From Kalmanozyma brasiliensis GHG001 (Eukaryota > Basidiomycota > Ustilaginomycetes > Ustilaginales): a DNA stretch of 64,000 bases. Position numbers and translations under genes: made by a program. The notes beneath the pieces are model-generated. The model searched no databases and was not told the origin of the DNA. It saw only the letters and a program-made list of their open reading frames with translations. Where the stretch lies: positions 124,001-188,000 of the forward strand of contig NW_015961954.1 in assembly GCF_000497045.1 (NCBI RefSeq), written 5' to 3'. Positions 60,301 to 64,000 of this stretch are shown here, piece after piece (position 1 is the stretch's first letter; each line of letters starts with the position of its first letter).

Positions 60301-63300
60301 GATCTTCCAGGCGCAGATGGGTGGAGGCGGTGAGATCACCATCGCATCGCTGCAATCGCTTGCCGGTTCACGCAATTGCTCGTTCTGCTCGCACGCCATT
60401 CTGCAAGACAGCGACGAGCCCATCGTCGTCTTCGACGCTGCCAAGGATTGGCGCTTCTCCGGCAACCCGCTCGTGCAAGGCTCGCCCGACATCCGCTTCT
60501 ACGCCGGCAGTCCGCTTCGCACCTCGGATGGTCTCAACATCGGAAGCCTGTGTTTGATCGACGACAAGCCACGCGCCGAGTTTGGACCACGACAGCGTCA
60601 TACGCTCAAAGAGTTTGCCCGCGTGGTGATGCGCGAGATGGAGCTGCTGCGCGACAGAATTCAGTTCGGGATGCGCGATCGCATGCAACGCTCCGTCGAA
60701 CTCTTCACCAAAGAATGCCTGGAGATGGACTCAGAGGACGGCGAAACGGGGACGGTGGCCACGGCCGGAGGAAGCATCGGTACGCACAAGGTCTTCCAGC
60801 TCGCCGCACAGAGCATGCGTGAGGCGCTGCAAGCGTCCGGAGCGGTCATCTTTGACCTCTCGCACTTTGAGCTCATCGACTCGTACGACGACGACTTTGC
60901 TCCCAACGATCTCGGCACGGGCACCAGCAGCAAAATCTATTTCGCCAACCCGCTTTCTTCGCAGGACATTGGAGCGGCAGCATCGAGTCCCAGCAACGAC
61001 ATCGAGGCCGGAGATGGTCCTGACACACCCGTTGGTGCATCAGGTCACAGCAAGAGGATCGCTCGAGAACGTCACTTTGACGGCACCACCGGCGTCGAGA
61101 CATTCCGAAGTCCGTTCCCCTCGCCGGCGGGAGAGCAAAACGCAAGAGCCAAGCGCGTTCCACCCATGAGCGTGCTCGGCGCTAGCGAGGCAGTTGGCGC
61201 GCCCCCAGAGCGCAGCGAATCGGTGCCACTGAGTCACCACATCCAGATGGCCGAGTTCCTGCGTCTGCATCGCACGGGCAAGTTTTACTCGTACGCGCCA
61301 CCTCCTTTCCGCTCCCTGCTGCCCCACGGCGTGACTGGCCTCTTGCTGGTGCCCATCTTCGGACTCAACAAGCAGCCCTTTGCTCTGATGTGCGCTTACA
61401 TTACCAGCTCAGAGCGATCGATCGCGCTGGAAGAGCTGCAGGTGAGCGGTCTTCAGTACCTGCGAGCTCTGGGCATGATCGTGCTCAGCGCCATCCTCAA
61501 GAAGGACATCATGCTCGCCGACAAGGCCAAGAGCAACTTTATCTCCAACATCTCACACGAGCTGCGTACGCCGCTCCACGGTATCCTCGCCGCCGCCGAG
61601 CTGCTCGCGGAGACAAAGATGAACGCCACGCAAGGATCGTACCTCGAAACGGTGGAAGCATGCGGCAAGAGCCTGCTGGAGCTGGTCAACCACGTGCTCG
61701 ACTTCACTAAGCTCAGCGGCAACACACGCTCTGGTCAGCGATCTATCCAGACCAAGAACAAGTGTGACATGGTCAAGCTCATTCAGGAGGTGTGCGAGAG
61801 CAGTTGGATCGGTCAGATGGCACGACAGGTCGAAAGCTCCTCTTCGGGCATCGGCAGCGTGTACGCTCCGCCGGCGGGCGGCGCATCGAGCGGCAGCATG
61901 GTGCAAGCACGAGCAAAAGCGGCACGAGACAGCAAGGTCGAGACAGTCATCGATATCGCGCTCCGAGAGGATGGCTGGCTGGTCAACTGCGACACGGGCG
62001 GTATCCGTCGTGTGCTCATGAATCTGATCGGCAACTCGCTCAAGTTCACCTCGGCCGGCTTTGTTCACGTCTCGCTGCGTGAGGTGCAGAGCTCCAAGAC
62101 GCACATCATGATCGAGCTGGCCGTCACGGACACCGGTCGCGGTATCTCGCGCGCGTTCTTGGAGGAGCAGCTCTTCCACCCCTTCACGCAAGAGAACCCT
62201 CACGGCACAGGTACGGGTCTCGGTCTGTCGATCGTCAACAGCATTGTGCAGTCAGCCTCGCTCAACGGCAAGATCGACGTGTGGAGTACGGAAGGCGAAG
62301 GAACCGAGATCCGTGTCACCTGCGAGCTCGAGCTTTGCGGAGAGGAAGACATCGAGGGACCCACCTACAAGCCCGCGGTCAACGTCCATCAGAGCTACAG
62401 CGTAGCGTTGCTCGGTTTTGACGAGTCGCGAGGTGACCAGGATCTGCGCCACGCCCTCGAAGGCTACTTCCTCAACTGGTGGGAGTTCAAGCTGTCGGAG
62501 CAGACTACGATCGGCGATCACATCAAGCACAGCGACGTGCTCGTTCTCAACGACGACTTGGCGCTGCTCAAGAAGATCAAGGCGGAGCGCAAAGGAGAGC
62601 TGCCGCCGGTCATCTTCCTCACAGCCAGCCGCGGCGAGTCCGAAATTGCCAAGGCGTGCGAAGATTACCACGCAGCGGGCGGTGTGGCCCGCATCTTGTT
62701 CAAGCCGGCGGGTCCCGCCAAGCTGGAGAGCGTCGTCGACTTCTGCCTGCAGTGCCTGGAGCGTCGACAATCGGGCGAACCAGCCTCGTCGGAGGAGACC
62801 AAGCCCAGCACTCCCTTGCCTTCGCCGAGCGAAGCAGGAGCTGCGTATCAGCAGATGGAGAAAGGCGACAGCTACTTTGCGCCGCGCCAGAGCCGGCCCG
62901 ACATCCATCGCATTCCTGGACACGAGCTTGGCTCTTTCGACACCAATGCATCGATCACTCCGCGCGCGGAGGTCGAGATGGAGAGAGCCACAGGTCGCGA
63001 TGACCCGCGTGCATCAGCAAACTCGCACAAAGTCGCAGCAACGCACCCCACACTGGCGGAAGGCGATGTCAAGAATCGACGACCGACGCTGGACCCGGGC
63101 ATCGAGCGCATCCGCTCGCATTACATGTCACCTGATCCACCGGGCAGCTCGTCCAACTCGCTGATTCGTCGACACTCAACGGAAGCGCGCATGGATGCGG
63201 CGCACGAGGATGCGTCTAGCTCGAACACGCTCAAGCCGAGCCGGCCGCTGCTGCCAGCTCGCAGCATCACGTATCACGAACCGCGTCTGCACAAGCATGT

Positions 63301-63964
63301 GCTCATGTCGCCTATGGGCGGTCGCGACGGCGAGGCGGATTCGTACTTTGATCGCGTTCCGACCCCCAACTCGGCACACACGCCCAACACGCCAGGCTCG
63401 ACGGTGTCTCTGGAAGGAGGCGATGGAGCTGTGCTCAAGAGTGCGCTTGCATCGACTCGCAGTGGCAGCAGCATGCTGAGTAACAGCGTCAGCGGCAGCG
63501 GAGCCTCTCGCAAGCGCATGCAGATCCTGTCGGTGGAAGACAATGCGATCAACCGCAAGGTGATCGCCGCGTTCCTGGCCAAGCTGGATGTCGACTTTGT
63601 CGAGGCGACCAACGGCGAGGAGGGCATCGAGCAGTTCTCGCGCTACCCGGCGAACCACTTTGACGTGATCCTGATGGATCTGTCGATGCCTGTGCTGGAC
63701 GGCATTTCTGCCATCGCTGCGATCCGCAAGATCGAGATGGAGCGATATCAGAACACTAGCAGCGGCAGCTCGCATCGGAGCAGTTCGGGCAACGCGGCGC
63801 CCAACAAACCACCTTCGCGGTATCGAGCCAAGATCTTTGCGCTGACGGGCCGATCGACGGACGAGGACAAGCGACAGGCGTTCCAGACGGGTGCCGACGG
63901 GTACATTGTCAAGCCGCTCAGCTTCAAAGTGCTCTCTTCGCTGCTGAGGATGTTGATGCGCTAG
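57335..63964 (+). CDS. Very large GAF-domain hybrid histidine kinase (HHK-B)
   Basis: A 2209-residue intron-free ORF, opening MQATGGIVPGGSGSSDKL and closing at a TAG at 63962-63964. About 910 N-terminal residues are disordered and Ser/Pro/Ala-rich. Then come FYRDHGYLPS and a GAF domain (about 960-1105; CSFCSHAILQ, AAKDWRFSGNPLV, IGSLCLIDDKPRAEF). A second GAF-like segment lies around 1300-1380 (GVTGLLLVPIFGL). HisKA follows with His1408 in SHELRTPLHG, HATPase (NLIGNSLKFTSAG near 1561, DTGRGIS, GTGLGLSIV), a degenerate receiver-like segment about 1688-1810, a long disordered insert, and a canonical receiver with SVEDNAIN, Asp2115 in LMDLSMP and IVKPLSF. All phosphorelay residues are intact. 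Architecture parallels HHK-A in this window, suggesting related sensors feeding a Ypd1-type phosphotransfer protein. The ligand is unknown. Confidence 0.94.
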   Translation: MQATGGIVPGGSGSSDKLTLPAQQPDSSAQLSSASSSSRSAHTSSAESMPAANRTTNTPSSSTSPQPSKIARMRLPTSDLDETSSVGSNDPLVAAKVHIKSAISSPRSSVSSSGAVRRGAWRAMGAASSASASRSFTHGQRADSYASSNASEHGAEDLLPGVANQSAQSSSVVSAPSPPPSDPSVVDQDEGEESYRDNPQELCVRDHPAWHRMRDQPSVAAPGALSYLPSVPATVTSGSVDEDGSFARRPSDTNQHSEAPAFSHPFREAASSAPQGIPSSSQAQPPCSIPIAKDSNPVGASESDGLSRSVEAGAYDWANFVYAYARGRWNPGLIPQPPGQSTAFPGAATRINTTQEPSGELQATAADVLNRRRPSLEYITSDAASQGATASQLTNALNFEAHSLPLSARGSVDGTTDAGDSNTVASLPLDAIGHAPIIDGPLDDKTPLRSHALEYISSPGNDAPVSDAARAAESSGAAGKVMDPNVLNALRVPSVSMSSAMRRPTDVAENAAAALKANADALDGHTNDNEDAQLPQRAKTVPEGLPTSVLHGQLPSQIEHAGLAPAAQLKANPSAARRQKSDSILPEVRDRPASAKPVFTDEPGKPVVSTPISAIPDPLQRSTPKKDKSSLANEIVSPMSKPHAESADVPPATTKSKLADDIAKDPRATSADQDVFANDKDGQESDPLSRPGPTPIQSHSVSRQPVVWQSAPEGFSTFAEAMSRQASGAAANDSKSPLGNEITIDNVTVAGLRRAARRTSMERSGGEMDRARLDGGRNSRGSLVSHSASFPGSSPRPSISGPGGPREGLQTLSHLSMGANYSSSSGSVSASASTNNGPTVNVAHFVGGKQSGETRIDLRGTVTTSPGIAVKDVEDSVAGSSIPHDVSAKDVSLAANASATRPRPAATSTSSQRIQSYLAAGKRVELFYRDHGYLPSILPPHEESRLHALSRYGPPKIAGNPNFERIAHLVKLVFNSKMVLITLVGENEQIFQAQMGGGGEITIASLQSLAGSRNCSFCSHAILQDSDEPIVVFDAAKDWRFSGNPLVQGSPDIRFYAGSPLRTSDGLNIGSLCLIDDKPRAEFGPRQRHTLKEFARVVMREMELLRDRIQFGMRDRMQRSVELFTKECLEMDSEDGETGTVATAGGSIGTHKVFQLAAQSMREALQASGAVIFDLSHFELIDSYDDDFAPNDLGTGTSSKIYFANPLSSQDIGAAASSPSNDIEAGDGPDTPVGASGHSKRIARERHFDGTTGVETFRSPFPSPAGEQNARAKRVPPMSVLGASEAVGAPPERSESVPLSHHIQMAEFLRLHRTGKFYSYAPPPFRSLLPHGVTGLLLVPIFGLNKQPFALMCAYITSSERSIALEELQVSGLQYLRALGMIVLSAILKKDIMLADKAKSNFISNISHELRTPLHGILAAAELLAETKMNATQGSYLETVEACGKSLLELVNHVLDFTKLSGNTRSGQRSIQTKNKCDMVKLIQEVCESSWIGQMARQVESSSSGIGSVYAPPAGGASSGSMVQARAKAARDSKVETVIDIALREDGWLVNCDTGGIRRVLMNLIGNSLKFTSAGFVHVSLREVQSSKTHIMIELAVTDTGRGISRAFLEEQLFHPFTQENPHGTGTGLGLSIVNSIVQSASLNGKIDVWSTEGEGTEIRVTCELELCGEEDIEGPTYKPAVNVHQSYSVALLGFDESRGDQDLRHALEGYFLNWWEFKLSEQTTIGDHIKHSDVLVLNDDLALLKKIKAERKGELPPVIFLTASRGESEIAKACEDYHAAGGVARILFKPAGPAKLESVVDFCLQCLERRQSGEPASSEETKPSTPLPSPSEAGAAYQQMEKGDSYFAPRQSRPDIHRIPGHELGSFDTNASITPRAEVEMERATGRDDPRASANSHKVAATHPTLAEGDVKNRRPTLDPGIERIRSHYMSPDPPGSSSNSLIRRHSTEARMDAAHEDASSSNTLKPSRPLLPARSITYHEPRLHKHVLMSPMGGRDGEADSYFDRVPTPNSAHTPNTPGSTVSLEGGDGAVLKSALASTRSGSSMLSNSVSGSGASRKRMQILSVEDNAINRKVIAAFLAKLDVDFVEATNGEEGIEQFSRYPANHFDVILMDLSMPVLDGISAIAAIRKIEMERYQNTSSGSSHRSSSGNAAPNKPPSRYRAKIFALTGRSTDEDKRQAFQTGADGYIVKPLSFKVLSSLLRMLMR

Positions 63965-64000
63965 AATGTATCGATCAGCATATTTGTATCACTACACACA

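Overview
The window is nuclear DNA of a fungus, most likely a basidiomycete smut (Ustilaginomycetes, the Ustilago/Sporisorium/Pseudozyma group). This rests on long, mostly intron-free ORFs for typical eukaryotic housekeeping proteins, moderately high GC, gene starts of the CACAATG type, serine/proline-rich low-complexity protein linkers, and fungal hybrid histidine kinases. Species assignment is inference; no marker gene was compared.

Layout. 1-9.5 kb: the 5' end of a probable PRP17 splicing factor (minus), SGD1/NOM1 (plus), a 0.94-kb foldback DNA element between convergent 3' ends, the ROK1 DEAD-box helicase (minus) and an F-box/WD40-like protein (minus). 9.5-20.6 kb: a CaMKK-type kinase (plus), MBF1 (plus), a GAF-type hybrid histidine kinase (minus) and a 2.65-kb gene-free divergent region. 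20.6-30 kb: ZPR1 (plus), a U-box cyclophilin (minus), an SPX-domain phosphate/anion transporter (plus) and the RBBP4/HAT2 histone chaperone (minus). 30-41 kb: a SET/NAP-family histone chaperone (plus), a 3.7-kb gene-free stretch, a large serine-rich protein with a DUF3292-like C-terminus (plus) and fimbrin (minus). 41-45.3 kb: two small intron-containing genes, prefoldin 2 (plus) and an NDUFB10-type complex I subunit (minus), then the TRM8 tRNA methyltransferase (plus) and an alpha/beta hydrolase (minus). 45.7-47.5 kb: two adjacent genes for an unrecognised repeat family, one with a single module and one with three. 47.9-51.8 kb: SPF30 (plus) and a KHA1-like K+/H+ antiporter (minus). 51.8-57.3 kb: a gene-free stretch holding a decayed Ty1/copia-like reverse transcriptase. 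57.3-64 kb: a very large second hybrid histidine kinase (plus).

Functionally the genes are mostly unlinked housekeeping functions: rRNA processing (SGD1, ROK1), splicing (PRP17, SPF30, possibly the U-box cyclophilin), tRNA modification (TRM8), histone handling (HAT2, SET) and folding (prefoldin, ZPR1). The accessory or lineage-specific parts are the foldback element, the two GAF hybrid kinases of matching architecture, the roughly 113-residue repeat family and the retroelement relic. The repeat family is the best candidate for something undescribed. Only two genes clearly need introns, and they are neighbours.
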